Assembly (NCBI RefSeq): GCF_003057745.1
Contig: NZ_QBJD02000018.1
Location: 26,951-90,950 of the forward strand
Reading direction: 5' to 3'
Source: Enterobacter sp. RIT418
Lineage (GTDB): Bacteria; Pseudomonadota; Gammaproteobacteria; Enterobacterales; Enterobacteriaceae
Length of the DNA stretch: 64,000 nt
Shown piece by piece: positions 10,129 to 20,542 of this stretch. How positions within the stretch are numbered: the stretch's first letter is position 1; the number at the start of each line of letters is the position of its first letter. The translations under genes and the position numbers were made by a program. The notes beneath the pieces were generated by a model. That model was not told the DNA's origin and did no database searches. It was given only the letters and a program-made list of their open reading frames with translations.

Positions 10129-10701
10129 ATGGATATCAACGGTCTGATTGAACAATACGGATACGCTGCGCTGGTGATTGGCAGCGTGGCGGAGGGCGAA
10201 ACCATCACGCTGTTAGGCGGGGTTGCAGCGCATCAGGGATTGCTCAAGTTTCCGCTGGTGGTTGCCGCCGTAGCGCTGGGCGGCATGATTGGCGACCAGC
10301 TGCTCTACTTTCTGGGATTACGCTTTGGGCCTACCCTGCTCAAGCGCTTTTCGAAGCATCGCAAGAAGATTAACCGGGCGCAAAAGCTGATCCAGCGTCA
10401 CCCTTATCTCTTTGTGATTGGCACCCGCTTTATGTACGGCTTTCGTATCATCGGGCCAATACTGATCGGCGCAAGCCGCCTGCCGCCGAAAATCTTCCTG
10501 CCGCTGAATATCCTCGGGGCCATCGCCTGGGCGCTGATTTTCACTACGCTCGGCTACGTCGGAGGCGAAGTGATAGGCCCGTGGCTGCATAAGTTTGACC
10601 AGCACGTGAAGCACTGGGCATGGCTGATCCTGGTGGTTGTGGGGGTGATTGCGGTGCGGCTGTGGCTAAAGCACCGGGAGAATAAGCGGGATGGGGATTG
10701 A
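10129..10701 (+). CDS. yohD: YohD, DedA-family membrane protein
   Basis: Inner-membrane protein of the DedA (SNARE-associated/VTT) family, 190 residues. Family hallmarks are the N-terminal amphipathic start (MDINGLIEQYGYAALVIGS), the acidic EGE near 24-26, and the central G-[DQ]-x3-YxLGxxxG-like segment (GDQLLYFLGLRFG) followed by the basic R-F-M-Y-G-F-R motif. DedA proteins are thought to move or flip lipids such as undecaprenyl phosphate or to support proton-motive force; YohD itself is not assigned. AAGGAGA lies about 13 nt before the start, slightly far. The gene is monocistronic and convergent with mdtQ. Confidence 0.9.
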   Translation: MDINGLIEQYGYAALVIGSVAEGETITLLGGVAAHQGLLKFPLVVAAVALGGMIGDQLLYFLGLRFGPTLLKRFSKHRKKINRAQKLIQRHPYLFVIGTRFMYGFRIIGPILIGASRLPPKIFLPLNILGAIAWALIFTTLGYVGGEVIGPWLHKFDQHVKHWAWLILVVVGVIAVRLWLKHRENKRDGD

Positions 10702-10725
10702 GTAAATCACCACATCCTCCCCTTT

Positions 10726-12144
10726 TCACCCCTGACGATAACCGCCGCCCAGCGCGGAGGTGAGCTGCAGGGTGGCGTCCAGGTACTGCTCCTTTAAGGC
10801 CAAGCCGGCGATCTTTTCCTGAAGCACCGGGATTTTCGCCTCGCTGACGCGCGATCCCGCAATCAGCCCTGCGCTAAAGCGCGCCTGCGCAAGCGCAACC
10901 ACCCGCGCGGCGTCGCGCTCTACGCGCTGATGCTGCTGACTTTTGCGGGTTAAGGTCTCAACTTCACTGGCGGTGCGCGCCACCTGGTTTACCGCATCCA
11001 CCACCGCCTTGTTGTAATCCGCAACGCTGAGGTTGTTTTGCGCCTGGGCGATATCCAGCTGCGCGTTGAGGCGACCGCTGTCGAAAATCGGCAGCGTGAA
11101 GCCTCCCGTCACGCCCATCTGCTGCGCGGAATGGCGAAACAGATCGCTCAGGTGCAGCGCATCCTGCTGCAAAAATGCCATCAGGTTAACATCGGGGTAG
11201 AACGCCGCCCTGGCCGCATCGACGTCATTCATCGACGCTTCGATATACCAGCGGGCTTCCTGAAGATCGGGGCGACGCGCCAGCAGCTCGTAGCCAAGCG
11301 TCGTAGGCAAAGACGCCTCAACGGTCGGCAGCTCGCGGCGCGTGAGCGTCACCGATGCCGTATTGGTCAGCGCCTGGAGCCGCGCTTCAATGGCCTTCAT
11401 CTTGCCCGCGGCGTCGGCCATGCGCTCTTCGGTTTTGCCTGCGTCAATGTCGGTTTCGACACCTTGAACGGACGAGGCGATCCCGTGCTGATACAGCTGT
11501 TTATCCGCCGAGATAATATTATTCTGCTCCTGGCGAATATCGCTCAGCACGCCGTAGATTGCCGCCTGCGTTTGCCACTCCCAGTAGAGCCGCGCCACGC
11601 TGGTCGCGAGCAGCTGGCGGGTCTGCTCCAGCTCCGCCTTTTGCGCGTTTACTTTACCTATTCGCGCCGCAACCCGGTCGCGGTTTTTCCCCCAGAGATC
11701 CAAATCCCAGCCCGCCGTCAGGCCGAACGTGCCGTTGGTGTACCACGGGCCGGTGGTCCCCGCCGCTGGATCGGTCAGCGCAAACGGCCCCATTAAGCCT
11801 TCTGCAGACATTTTCTGGCGCTCAACGTCAGCAGAAAAATCAATCTCGGGGCCGTCGGCGGCCATCGCGGCTTTCGCCTGCGCTTCGGCAAGCGTAATGC
11901 GCTGCCGGGCAATCGCCATATCCGGCGCATCGCCTAGGGCTTTCGCAACCAGTGAATTTAGAAGAGGATCGTTATAGTCCTTCCACCACGCGCTTTTCGG
12001 CCAGTCGGCGCGGTTCAGATGTGCGTTAACGCCAGCGGCAACCGGCTGCGTTTTGATCGCGGTAATCGTGGGATGCTGCGGCGCGCACGCCGCCAGCGTG
12101 AAGACCAGAGGCGTCGTCAGGGCTAAAAGAAAAGAACGTTTCAT
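10726..12144 (-). CDS. mdtQ: MdtQ (YohG), outer-membrane efflux lipoprotein
   Basis: Outer-membrane factor of the NodT/TolC class, 472 residues from the ATG at 12144 (MKRSFLLALT). The lipobox LAAC places the lipidated cysteine at residue 20. Two OEP domains follow; strongly conserved stretches (DFSADVERQKMSAEGLMGPF, then TFGLTAGWDLDLWGKNRDR) match E. coli MdtQ. A GTG four codons earlier is a possible alternative start; neither has a strong Shine-Dalgarno. No adjacent inner-membrane pump or adaptor is encoded, so it is an orphan channel. The frame is intact here; as I recall, the K-12 copy is regarded as a probable pseudogene. Confidence 0.92.
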   Translation of the reverse strand: MKRSFLLALTTPLVFTLAACAPQHPTITAIKTQPVAAGVNAHLNRADWPKSAWWKDYNDPLLNSLVAKALGDAPDMAIARQRITLAEAQAKAAMAADGPEIDFSADVERQKMSAEGLMGPFALTDPAAGTTGPWYTNGTFGLTAGWDLDLWGKNRDRVAARIGKVNAQKAELEQTRQLLATSVARLYWEWQTQAAIYGVLSDIRQEQNNIISADKQLYQHGIASSVQGVETDIDAGKTEERMADAAGKMKAIEARLQALTNTASVTLTRRELPTVEASLPTTLGYELLARRPDLQEARWYIEASMNDVDAARAAFYPDVNLMAFLQQDALHLSDLFRHSAQQMGVTGGFTLPIFDSGRLNAQLDIAQAQNNLSVADYNKAVVDAVNQVARTASEVETLTRKSQQHQRVERDAARVVALAQARFSAGLIAGSRVSEAKIPVLQEKIAGLALKEQYLDATLQLTSALGGGYRQG

Positions 12145-12358
12145 CACGTCAGGCACTCAAAAATGAAAGGCGCAAATTACGCCGGGTGCCATTCTTTTTT
12201 TTAGTAACCCGTGGCAATCCACACGTTGTCATACAATCACATAACCGGAAAATTATTTATCAAATCAATCAATAGATTAAACGCATTCTCGGCAATTATG
12301 ATTTAGCGCGCCGAGGGGCTGCTACACTTTATGTGACAAACATGCACAGGAGAGGCAA

Positions 12359-12442
12359 ATGAAGATATTACTTTGGATTATTTTGATTATTTTTCTGATT
12401 GGGCTGTTGGTGGTAACCGGCGTATTCAAGATGATATTTTGA
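12359..12442 (+). CDS. yohP: YohP, 27-residue membrane peptide
   Basis: Reads MKILLWIILIIFLIGLLVVT then GVFKMIF: a single transmembrane helix covering almost the whole peptide, nearly identical to E. coli YohP. It is preceded by AGGAGAGG at the right distance from the ATG at 12359 and followed at once by a strong terminator, so it is a real gene despite its size. In E. coli, YohP is a single-span inner-membrane protein whose mRNA is itself membrane-targeted and whose insertion has been studied; its physiological role is unknown. Confidence 0.92.
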   Translation: MKILLWIILIIFLIGLLVVTGVFKMIF

Positions 12443-12445
12443 GTG

Positions 12446-12472
12446 AACGGCCCGGCATTGCGCCGGGCCGTT
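12446..12472. terminator. Bidirectional terminator between yohP and dusC
   Basis: AACGGCCCGGC and GCCGGGCCGTT form an 11-bp stem with a 5-nt loop, followed by TTTCGTTATTT on the plus strand. It begins 4 nt after yohP and ends 4 nt before the dusC stop, so it serves both convergent genes. Confidence 0.85.
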
Positions 12473-12475
12473 TCG

Positions 12476-13408
12476 TTATTTGGACTGGATCACGCTGGCA
12501 ATATCGGCCGAGGTTTGCAGCGTGCGGATCTCCTGAAAAAGGCCCAGCGCTTCGCTGTACTCCTTACGCAGATAGCTCAGCCACTGCTTAATGCGCGCAA
12601 CGTGATACAACCCGGTATCACCCTGCTTTTCGAGACGGCTGTATTTCTGCAGCAGCGTGACGACGTCCGCCCACGGCATGCGCGGCTCGTTATATTTCAC
12701 TACCCTGCTCAGGTTCGGCACGTTCAGCGCGCCGCGGCCTATCATCACCGCATCGCAGCCCGTCGCCTTCAGGCAGGCCTGCGCGCTGTCATAATCCCAG
12801 ATTTCGCCGTTGGCAATCACGGGAATGGAAAGCCGCTTGCGGATTTCGCCAATCGCCTGCCAGTTAATGCGTTCGGCCTTATAGCCATCTTCTTTGGTAC
12901 GGCCATGCACCACCAGCTCGGTGGCGCCCGCCTGCTGTACCGCATCGGCAATCTCAAACTGCCGCGCGTCGCTGTCCCAGCCCAGCCGCACCTTAACCGT
13001 GACCGGCAGATGAGACGGCACCGCCTCACGCATCGCTTTTGCGCCGCGATAGATAAGCTCCGGATCTTTCAGCAGGGTCGCGCCGCCGCCGCTGCCGTTC
13101 ACCAGCTTCGAGGGGCAGCCGCAGTTGAGATCGACGCCGTAAGAGCCCAGCTCAACCGCGCGGGCGGCGTTTTCCGCCAGCCATTCCGGATACTGCCCCA
13201 GCAGCTGGATGCGCACCAGCGTGCCGGAGGTAGTACGGCTCTGGCGATGCAGCTCCGGGCAGAGCCGATAGAACGATTTTGCCGGCAGTAGCATATCCAC
13301 CACGCGTAAAAACTCCGTCACGCAGAGATCGTAATCATTTACCTCGGTCAGCAGCTCGCGCACGAGCGAGTCGAGCACGCCTTCCATAGGGGCCAGCAAA
13401 ACACGCAT
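12476..13408 (-). CDS. dusC: DusC, tRNA-dihydrouridine(16) synthase
   Basis: FMN-dependent enzyme that reduces U16 in the tRNA D-loop using NADPH. 310 residues (E. coli 315). The start is the ATG at 13408 ([13 protein letters not shown]); the open frame extends upstream but lacks similarity there. TIM-barrel motifs: APMEG near 6-10, NCGCPSK near 95-101 with catalytic Cys98, GGGATLL, and the FMN phosphate-binding stretch IANGEIWD...MIGRGAL. The C-terminal helical domain binds tRNA. It is divergent from yohJK. Confidence 0.95.
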   Translation of the reverse strand: MRVLLAPMEGVLDSLVRELLTEVNDYDLCVTEFLRVVDMLLPAKSFYRLCPELHRQSRTTSGTLVRIQLLGQYPEWLAENAARAVELGSYGVDLNCGCPSKLVNGSGGGATLLKDPELIYRGAKAMREAVPSHLPVTVKVRLGWDSDARQFEIADAVQQAGATELVVHGRTKEDGYKAERINWQAIGEIRKRLSIPVIANGEIWDYDSAQACLKATGCDAVMIGRGALNVPNLSRVVKYNEPRMPWADVVTLLQKYSRLEKQGDTGLYHVARIKQWLSYLRKEYSEALGLFQEIRTLQTSADIASVIQSK

Positions 13409-13521
13409 ATCAGTACCTGTAAAAAAAGACGCGCTATAGTTGCATGTAAACTGAACCCTGTCTATTTGTGGAAATGCCCGACGTTCCGTTTTGGAATGTC
13501 TGGTATGCTCAAAATTCATGT

Positions 13522-13537
13522 TGTGATCCGTGGCACA
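13522..13537. promoter_or_regulatory. CRP-like site upstream of yohJK
   Basis: TGTGA-N6-GCACA (9 of 10 conserved bases of the CRP half-sites) sits 50 nt before the yohJ start. A possible -10 (TATGAT, 13554-13559) lies downstream, though the spacing implies about -36.5, not the canonical -41.5. dusC is divergent, so it could affect either gene. Confidence 0.45.
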
Positions 13538-13586
13538 TTTCAGGGTTTAATTGTATGATGAATGCGTTTCAGCAAGGACTTTCACC

Positions 13587-13985
13587 ATGAGTAAATCATT
13601 GAATATCATCTGGCAATATCTGCGCGCATTCGTTCTGATTTATGCCTGTCTGTACGCCGGGATCTTCCTCGCCTCCCTGCTGCCTATCACCATTCCCGGC
13701 AGCATTATCGGGATGCTGATCCTCTTCGTGCTGCTGGCGCTGCAGGTTATTCCGGCGAAATGGGTTAACCCAGGCTGCTTCGTGCTTATCCGCTACATGG
13801 CGCTGCTGTTCGTGCCCATCGGCGTGGGGGTCATGCAATATTACGATTTGCTGATGGCACAGTTCGGGCCTATCGTCGTCTCCTGCGCGGTCAGCACGCT
13901 GGTGGTCTTCGTGGTGGTGAGCTGGAGTTCGCACATCGTTCACGGTGAACGCAAAGTGGTCGGGCAGAAAGGAACCAAACAATGA
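13587..13985 (+). CDS. yohJ: YohJ, LrgA/CidA-like membrane protein
   Basis: Small inner-membrane protein of the LrgA/CidA (UPF0299) family, 132 residues, equal to E. coli YohJ. The start is the ATG at 13587 ([10 protein letters not shown]); the longer frame begins without similarity. Four hydrophobic segments; the conserved [12 protein letters not shown] lies near 37-48. It overlaps yohK by 4 nt (ATGA), typical for this two-gene system. In Gram-positives LrgAB/CidAB are holin-like or pyruvate-transport systems; in enterics the role is unsettled. Confidence 0.92.
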   Translation: MSKSLNIIWQYLRAFVLIYACLYAGIFLASLLPITIPGSIIGMLILFVLLALQVIPAKWVNPGCFVLIRYMALLFVPIGVGVMQYYDLLMAQFGPIVVSCAVSTLVVFVVVSWSSHIVHGERKVVGQKGTKQ

Positions 13986-14677
13986 TGGCTAATATCTGGT
14001 GGTCGCTGCCGTTAACCCTGGCGGTATTCTTCGCCGCACGCCGGCTTGCGGCGCGGTTGAAAATGCCGCTGCTTAATCCGCTGCTGGTCGCAATGGTGGT
14101 GATAATCCCTTTCCTGCTGCTGACGGGCATCCCCTACGAACGCTACTTTGCCGGAAGCAAAATTCTCAACGATCTGCTGCAGCCGGCCGTCGTGGCCCTG
14201 GCGTTTCCTTTATATGAACAGCTGCATCAGATCCGCGCCCGCTGGAAGTCCATCATCACCATCTGCTTCGTGGGCAGCCTCGTGGCGATGGTCACGGGGA
14301 CATCGGTGGCGCTGCTGATGGGAGCATCGCCGCAGATCGCCGCTTCAATCCTGCCGAAATCGGTCACCACGCCCATCGCCATGGCGGTAGGCGGCAGCAT
14401 CGGGGGGATCCCCGCCATCAGCGCCATGTGCGTGATTTTCGTCGGCATCCTCGGCGCGGTGTTTGGCCATACCCTGCTTAACGTGATGAAAATCCACACG
14501 AAAGCGGCGCGTGGCCTGGCAATGGGTACCGCCTCGCACGCGCTGGGTACCGCGCGCTGCGCCGAAGTAGACTACCAGGAGGGGGCATTTAGCTCGCTGG
14601 CGCTGGTCATCTGCGGGATTATCACCTCGCTGATTGCGCCGTTTGTCTTCCCGGTTATCCTGGCGGTAGTGGGCTAA
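13982..14677 (+). CDS. yohK: YohK, LrgB-like membrane protein
   Basis: Integral membrane partner of YohJ, 231 residues, same as E. coli. LrgB-family hallmarks include [10 protein letters not shown] near 30-39, the long stretch [20 protein letters not shown] near 121-140, and [11 protein letters not shown] near 182-192. Its start overlaps the yohJ stop by 4 nt, so translation is coupled. A hairpin terminator overlaps its stop codon. Probable function: forms a transporter or channel for small organic acids with YohJ; not proven from sequence. Confidence 0.93.
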   Translation: MMANIWWSLPLTLAVFFAARRLAARLKMPLLNPLLVAMVVIIPFLLLTGIPYERYFAGSKILNDLLQPAVVALAFPLYEQLHQIRARWKSIITICFVGSLVAMVTGTSVALLMGASPQIAASILPKSVTTPIAMAVGGSIGGIPAISAMCVIFVGILGAVFGHTLLNVMKIHTKAARGLAMGTASHALGTARCAEVDYQEGAFSSLALVICGIITSLIAPFVFPVILAVVG

Positions 14678-14706
14678 AATTTGCGATGCGTCGCGCAAAT
14701 TTCATT
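14677..14706 (+). terminator. Terminator of yohJK
   Basis: AAATTTGCG and CGCAAATTT form a 9-bp stem starting at the last base of the yohK stop codon, followed by CATTTTGATTTC. It separates yohK from the cdd promoter. Confidence 0.7.
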
Positions 14707-14731
14707 TTGATTTCATAAGTTGCATAAATTA

Positions 14732-14774
14732 TGTGATTAATATCACAAATAAGACCTTAGCGGCTCCGTACACT
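14732..14774 (+). promoter_or_regulatory. cdd promoter with CRP (and probably CytR) site
   Basis: A perfect CRP half-site pair TGTGA-TTAATA-TCACA lies at 14732-14747, with a -10 (TACACT) at 14769-14774. The inferred start site near 14781 places CRP at -41.5, the class II position. In E. coli cdd is activated by CRP and repressed by CytR through CRP-CytR complexes; the same is inferred here. Confidence 0.75.
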
Positions 14775-14805
14775 ACCGATCCATTAACCGTTATGAGGCA
14801 ATGCC

Positions 14806-15690
<885 letters not shown>

Positions 15691-15697
15691 TCCTGTC

Positions 15698-15717
15698 GGC
15701 GGGCAGAAATGCCCGCC
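15698..15717 (+). terminator. Hairpin after cdd
   Basis: GGCGGGCA and TGCCCGCC form an 8-bp stem with a 4-nt loop, 8 nt past the cdd stop. There is no clear T-run, so it is a probable rather than certain terminator. Confidence 0.5.
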
Positions 15718-15785
15718 CCTGTGATGAAAAACCCTTCAGTTGATTCTCTGTTTCTTGCGCTTACCGGGCGGGTAAAGTAGCCTGA

Positions 15786-16530
<745 letters not shown>

Positions 16531-16548
16531 CCCTACACTCGCGATGCT

Positions 16549-16578
16549 GTAGGCCCGCTAAGCGCAGCGCCATCGGAC
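16549..16578. repeat. Single REP-type element after sanA
   Basis: GTAGGCCCGCTAAGCGCAGC followed by GCCATCGGAC has the shape of a palindromic REP unit and resembles those at 25801-25880 and 39076-39105. It sits between sanA and the shared terminator. Confidence 0.6.
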
Positions 16579-16580
16579 AA

Positions 16581-16609
16581 AAAAGGCCCGCTACGTGAGC
16601 GGGCCTTTT
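16581..16609. terminator. Bidirectional terminator between sanA and mglC
   Basis: AAAAGGCCCGCT and AGCGGGCCTTTT form a perfect 12-bp stem with a 5-nt loop and A/T-rich ends, ending 14 nt before the mglC stop. It serves both convergent units. Confidence 0.88.
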
Positions 16610-16622
16610 CATTTTTAAGCAC

Positions 16623-17633
16623 TTATTTCTTACGCGCGTACTTCAGTGAATCCAGGGCAACCGCGAAGATGATAATCGCGCCCTTGATGATGTACTGCCA
16701 GTACGGGTTCACGCCGATGTAGGTCAGCCCGTAGTTGATGACGGTAAAGATAATCACACCGGTCACCACGCCAATTACCGTACCGACACCGCCGCTGAAG
16801 GAGACGCCACCCACCACGCAGGCTGCAATCGCATCCAGCTCGTACATGAAGCCAAGGTTGTTGGTCGCCGAACCGATGCGCCCTGCTTCCAGCATCCCGC
16901 CGAAGGCGTAGAACACGCCGGACAGGGCATAAATCATCAGCAGGTTCAGCGCAACGTTTACGCCGGACACTTTCGCCGCTTCCGGGTTACCTCCGATGGC
17001 GAAGATATTTTTGCCGAAGCGGGTTTTGTTCCACAGCACCCAGACGAAGGCCACCGCAATCAGCGCATAGAACGTAATGTACGACAGGCGGAAGCTGCCG
17101 AGCGCCACGAAGCCCTGGGTGAAGGTCGAGAAGCCGCTGTCGAAGCCGGAAATCGGCGACGCGCCCACGAAGTCGTAATACAGGGAGTTGATGCCGTAAA
17201 CGATAATCATCGTGCCGAGGGTGGTGATGAACGGCGTCACGTTGAGGTAGGCGATGATAATACCGTTGATCAGGCCAATCACCGCGCCGATGGCGCATAC
17301 GATCAGGATCACCACGAAAATCGGCATGGTCGCCATTTCCGGGAACACCTTGTTGGCATTTTCCATCGACTGCAGCAGCGTGGCGGCGATAACCGCCGCG
17401 AGGCCAACCTGACGCCCGGCCGAAAGGTCCGTCCCCTGGGTAACGATAAGCCCCGCCACGCCCAGCGCGATGATAATACGCACGGAGGACTGGGTCAGAA
17501 TGTTACTCAGGTTCAGCAGGCTTAAGAACGTAGGGTCCTGGAAAATAATAATGGCCAGCAAAACTAAAAGAACGACGTAAATACCGCCTTCTTTCAGATA
17601 AGTGAGAAAACTTTTTTTATTTAACGCACTCAT
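16623..17633 (-). CDS. mglC: MglC, galactoside ABC importer permease
   Basis: Inner-membrane permease of the high-affinity beta-methylgalactoside/galactose importer MglBAC. 336 residues, same as E. coli. It is a BPD_transp_2 (ribose-type) permease with 8-10 hydrophobic segments; conserved parts include LIVTQGTDLSAGRQVGLAAV near 62-81 and GGNPEAAKVSGV near 215-226. Last gene of mglB-mglA-mglC, 15 nt after mglA. It works with two copies of each nucleotide-binding half in MglA. Confidence 0.96.
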   Translation of the reverse strand: MSALNKKSFLTYLKEGGIYVVLLVLLAIIIFQDPTFLSLLNLSNILTQSSVRIIIALGVAGLIVTQGTDLSAGRQVGLAAVIAATLLQSMENANKVFPEMATMPIFVVILIVCAIGAVIGLINGIIIAYLNVTPFITTLGTMIIVYGINSLYYDFVGASPISGFDSGFSTFTQGFVALGSFRLSYITFYALIAVAFVWVLWNKTRFGKNIFAIGGNPEAAKVSGVNVALNLLMIYALSGVFYAFGGMLEAGRIGSATNNLGFMYELDAIAACVVGGVSFSGGVGTVIGVVTGVIIFTVINYGLTYIGVNPYWQYIIKGAIIIFAVALDSLKYARKK

Positions 17634-17648
17634 GAGGAGCCCCTGATC

Positions 17649-19169
17649 TTAAAGGTGCAAAGACGCAAGACGCAAAATTTCGTTTTGCGTTGTCGTTTTG
17701 GTGTCAACAATACCGGCAACGAGACCATTGCTCATTACCAGAATACGATCCGTGATCCCTAACAGTTCCGGCATTTCGGAAGAGATAATAATGATCCCTT
17801 TATTCTTTTTCGCCAGCTCGGCAATCAGCTGGTAAATTTCGAATTTTGCCCCTACGTCGATGCCGCGCGTTGGCTCGTCCAGCATCAGAATTTCCGGCTG
17901 GGTTAATAGCCAGCGGCCAATAATGACTTTCTGCTGATTACCGCCGGAAAGAGAGCCAATCTGCGTGCGGTGGCCCGGCGTTTTTACGCGCATTGAGTCA
18001 ATCACCCACTGGGTATCGCTCTTCATGCGGGAATTATCCAGCAGTCCAATTTTGCTCTTGTAGTTACGAATATTCGAAATTAACGAGTTAAAGTTAATAT
18101 CCAGATACGCATAAATACCGGTTGAGCGGCGCTCTTCCGTCACCAGCGCAAAACCGTTATTAATGGCTTCGTTGGCGTTGTGGTTATTAATTTTCTTGCC
18201 GTGCAGCGTAATCGTGCCGCCGGACTTCTCGCGAATGCCAAACAGGGTTTCGACGATATCGGTACGCTTGGCGCCCACCAGCCCGGCAATACCCAAAATT
18301 TCGCCCTTGTGCAGGTCGAAGGAGACGTCGCGAATGGACGGCTGGCGCAGCGAGGTCAGGTTGCGCACCTCGAGGATCACCTCTCCCGGCGTGTTCTCTT
18401 TGTCCGGGAAGCGCTGGTTCAGGGAGCGGCCGACCATCATGGCGATGATCTTGTCCATATCCAGCCCTTCCAGCGGCTGGGTAGCAATCCACTGGCCGTC
18501 GCGCAGAATGGTGATTTCGTCGCACAGCTGGAAAATCTCTTCCATCTTGTGGGAGATATAAACAATCCCGCAGCCGCGATCCTTCAGCTTGCGAATAATG
18601 GTGAAAAGGTGGTTAACCTCTTTTTCCGTTAATGACGAGGTCGGCTCATCCATAATGACGATTTTGGCATCATAGGAGAACGCTTTCGCAATTTCGATCA
18701 TCTGCATCTGGGAAACGGATAATGTTCCGACGCGGGCGCGCGGATCGATATCAATATCCAGCTCGTCAAAGATGGCTTGGGTGTCGCGGTACATTTTGTC
18801 CTGATCGACAAAGACACCTTTGGTTGGATAACGGCCCAGCCACATATTGTCCATAACCGAGCGTTGCAATACCAGGTTTAGCTCCTGGTGAACCATCGAG
18901 ATACCGTTTTCCAGCGCTTCTTTCGCCGAATGGAAATCGATCTCTTTTCCCTGAAAAAGAATACTGCCAGAATCTTTTTGATAGATCCCAAAAAGACATT
19001 TTAATAACGTTGATTTACCGGCGCCGTTCTCCCCCATAAGTGCATGAATAGAGTGGGGACGTACCTTTAAATTAACATTATCAAGCGCCTTAACGCCGGG
19101 AAAAGACTTGTTGATACCGCTCATTTCTAACAAGTATTCGCCTGACGACTGAGTAGGTGTGCTGACCAT
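17649..19169 (-). CDS. mglA: MglA, galactoside ABC importer ATPase
   Basis: Cytoplasmic ATPase carrying two tandem ABC domains, 506 residues as in E. coli. Start: ATG at 19169 ([14 protein letters not shown]). The first domain has Walker [10 protein letters not shown] near 46-54, signature LSVSQ and Walker B IVIMDEP. The second domain has the degenerate Walker A (GLVGAKRTD) that is normal for sugar ATPases of this class, with signature LSGGNQQK and ILMLDEP. It lies 79 nt after mglB with a terminator-like hairpin between, which should lower its expression relative to the binding protein. Confidence 0.96.
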   Translation of the reverse strand: MVSTPTQSSGEYLLEMSGINKSFPGVKALDNVNLKVRPHSIHALMGENGAGKSTLLKCLFGIYQKDSGSILFQGKEIDFHSAKEALENGISMVHQELNLVLQRSVMDNMWLGRYPTKGVFVDQDKMYRDTQAIFDELDIDIDPRARVGTLSVSQMQMIEIAKAFSYDAKIVIMDEPTSSLTEKEVNHLFTIIRKLKDRGCGIVYISHKMEEIFQLCDEITILRDGQWIATQPLEGLDMDKIIAMMVGRSLNQRFPDKENTPGEVILEVRNLTSLRQPSIRDVSFDLHKGEILGIAGLVGAKRTDIVETLFGIREKSGGTITLHGKKINNHNANEAINNGFALVTEERRSTGIYAYLDINFNSLISNIRNYKSKIGLLDNSRMKSDTQWVIDSMRVKTPGHRTQIGSLSGGNQQKVIIGRWLLTQPEILMLDEPTRGIDVGAKFEIYQLIAELAKKNKGIIIISSEMPELLGITDRILVMSNGLVAGIVDTKTTTQNEILRLASLHL

Positions 19170-19207
19170 AATTATACCTTGTTGGCCTCGCATATCGCGT
19201 TATAAAA

Positions 19208-19227
19208 GGGCGCAACGAATTGCGCCC
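19208..19227 (-). terminator. Attenuating terminator inside the mgl operon
   Basis: On the minus strand GGGCGCAA-TTCG-TTGCGCCC is followed by TTTTAT, an intrinsic-terminator layout, in the 79-nt gap between mglB and mglA. Partial termination here would give more MglB transcript than MglAC transcript, matching the need for excess binding protein. Confidence 0.65.
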
Positions 19228-19248
19228 AGTGAAGACATTTCAAATAAC

Positions 19249-20247
19249 TTATTTACCGATAAACTCGGCCAGGTTGGACTGGTCTACGCCCACGTAAGGT
19301 ACGCGAACGATTTTATTTTCAATTTTCCAGCTGGTGCCGTCTGCCGCGCCTTTGCCGTCGGCCAGGTTTTTCGCCAGGTCGAAGGTGGCTTTCGCCTGGT
19401 TGTTAGCATCGTTCAGCACGGTACCGGCCATCGCGCCGGATTTCACCAGCGCCAGCGCTTCCGGCAGCGCATCCACGCCGAACACAGGAATAGAAGATTT
19501 ATTGTGTGCTTTCAGCGCTTCAACCGCGCCCATTGCCATCGCATCGTTGTTGGCGATAACCACTTCGATTTTGTTGGCGTTCGGGCCGGACAGCCATGCG
19601 TCCATCTTATCTTTTGCCTGGGCGGTGTCCCACATGGCGGTATCGAGCGCCAGCTGCTGGGTTTTCAGGCCTTTGTCGTTCAGCTCTTTGATCACGTAGG
19701 TGGTACGCGCTTCAGCGTCCGGGTGGCCCGGCTCGCCCTTCAGCAGCACAAACTGAATCTGCCCGTCTTTGTTCAGATCCCAGTTCGGGTTCGCCGCCCA
19801 GTGTTTCGCAATCAGGTCGCCCTGAATAATGCCGGACTCTTTAGAGTCGGTGCCGACGTAGTACGCTTTATCGTAGCTATCCAGCGCCTTGCGGGAAGGT
19901 TCTTTGTTAAAGAAGACGATCGGCACGTTTTGGCCGCGCGCTTTTTCAATTACCGTGCCTGCTGCAGCCGGGTCAACCAGGTTGATTGCCAGCGCTTTCA
20001 CGCCTTTTGCCAGCAGCACGTCAATCTGATCGTTTTGTTTGGACTGATCGTTCTGGGAGTCATTCATCAGCAGCTGTACGTCTGGCGCCGCTTTCGCATC
20101 TTTCTCGATGGCTTTACGCACAACGGACATAAAGTTGTCGTCGTACTTATAGATGGTCACACCAATACGGGTATCCGCGGCGTGCGCAGCGGCACCAAAA
20201 AGCATGCTTGCCATAACAGCAGACAGAGTTAACACCTTCTTATTCAT
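19249..20247 (-). CDS. mglB: MglB, galactose/glucose-binding protein
   Basis: Periplasmic receptor for galactose and glucose; it feeds the MglAC permease and signals to the chemoreceptor Trg. 332 residues, as in E. coli. Signal peptide of 23 residues (ending GAAAHA), then a Peripla_BP_4 fold. The EF-hand-like calcium loop DLNKDGQIQ is present, as are the sugar-contact stretches [13 protein letters not shown] and ANNDAMAMG. First gene of the operon, behind a promoter with CRP and GalS sites. Confidence 0.97.
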   Translation of the reverse strand: MNKKVLTLSAVMASMLFGAAAHAADTRIGVTIYKYDDNFMSVVRKAIEKDAKAAPDVQLLMNDSQNDQSKQNDQIDVLLAKGVKALAINLVDPAAAGTVIEKARGQNVPIVFFNKEPSRKALDSYDKAYYVGTDSKESGIIQGDLIAKHWAANPNWDLNKDGQIQFVLLKGEPGHPDAEARTTYVIKELNDKGLKTQQLALDTAMWDTAQAKDKMDAWLSGPNANKIEVVIANNDAMAMGAVEALKAHNKSSIPVFGVDALPEALALVKSGAMAGTVLNDANNQAKATFDLAKNLADGKGAADGTSWKIENKIVRVPYVGVDQSNLAEFIGK

Positions 20248-20469
20248 GGTATCTCCGGTTTTTTTTATGCAGGGTAGTTCTGATGAATAACGATCGGCGG
20301 GCAGATGTTAAAGAAACGTTACCGATCGCCGAAGTTCACTTATAAAATGCTTATCTTCCGTGGTCTGTAACGCTCCAGAAATGCGTTTTTTTGGATGTTT
20401 CCGGCACGTTTGCTATGGTCAAAGTGAATAATCACCGTTACATAGCGTTTCAGCCCCTAAAACGCTGAC

Positions 20470-20530
20470 ATCATAGTCAGCAGCTTGTTAAGATACTGTG
20501 AATTTACTCACAGATTGAAAACGGTTACAT
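20470..20530 (-). promoter_or_regulatory. mglB promoter: GalS operator, CRP site and -10
   Basis: Read towards mglB: a GalS/GalR-type operator (plus-strand TTGAAAACGGTTACAT, 20515-20530; core close to KAANCGNTTNCAC), then a perfect CRP site TGTGA-N6-TCACA (20497-20512), then a -10 TATGAT (20475-20470). The inferred start near 20463 puts CRP at -41.5. The operator lies immediately upstream of CRP, as known for E. coli mgl. A long leader of about 215 nt precedes mglB. Confidence 0.75.
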
Positions 20531-20542
20531 CACACCGTGTAA

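Noticed and set aside
18200..18320. Missing Walker A lysine motif in the second ABC domain of MglA
   Set aside because: The degenerate GLVGAKRTD motif is normal for MglA-type sugar ATPases, so it is not a sign of a broken gene.
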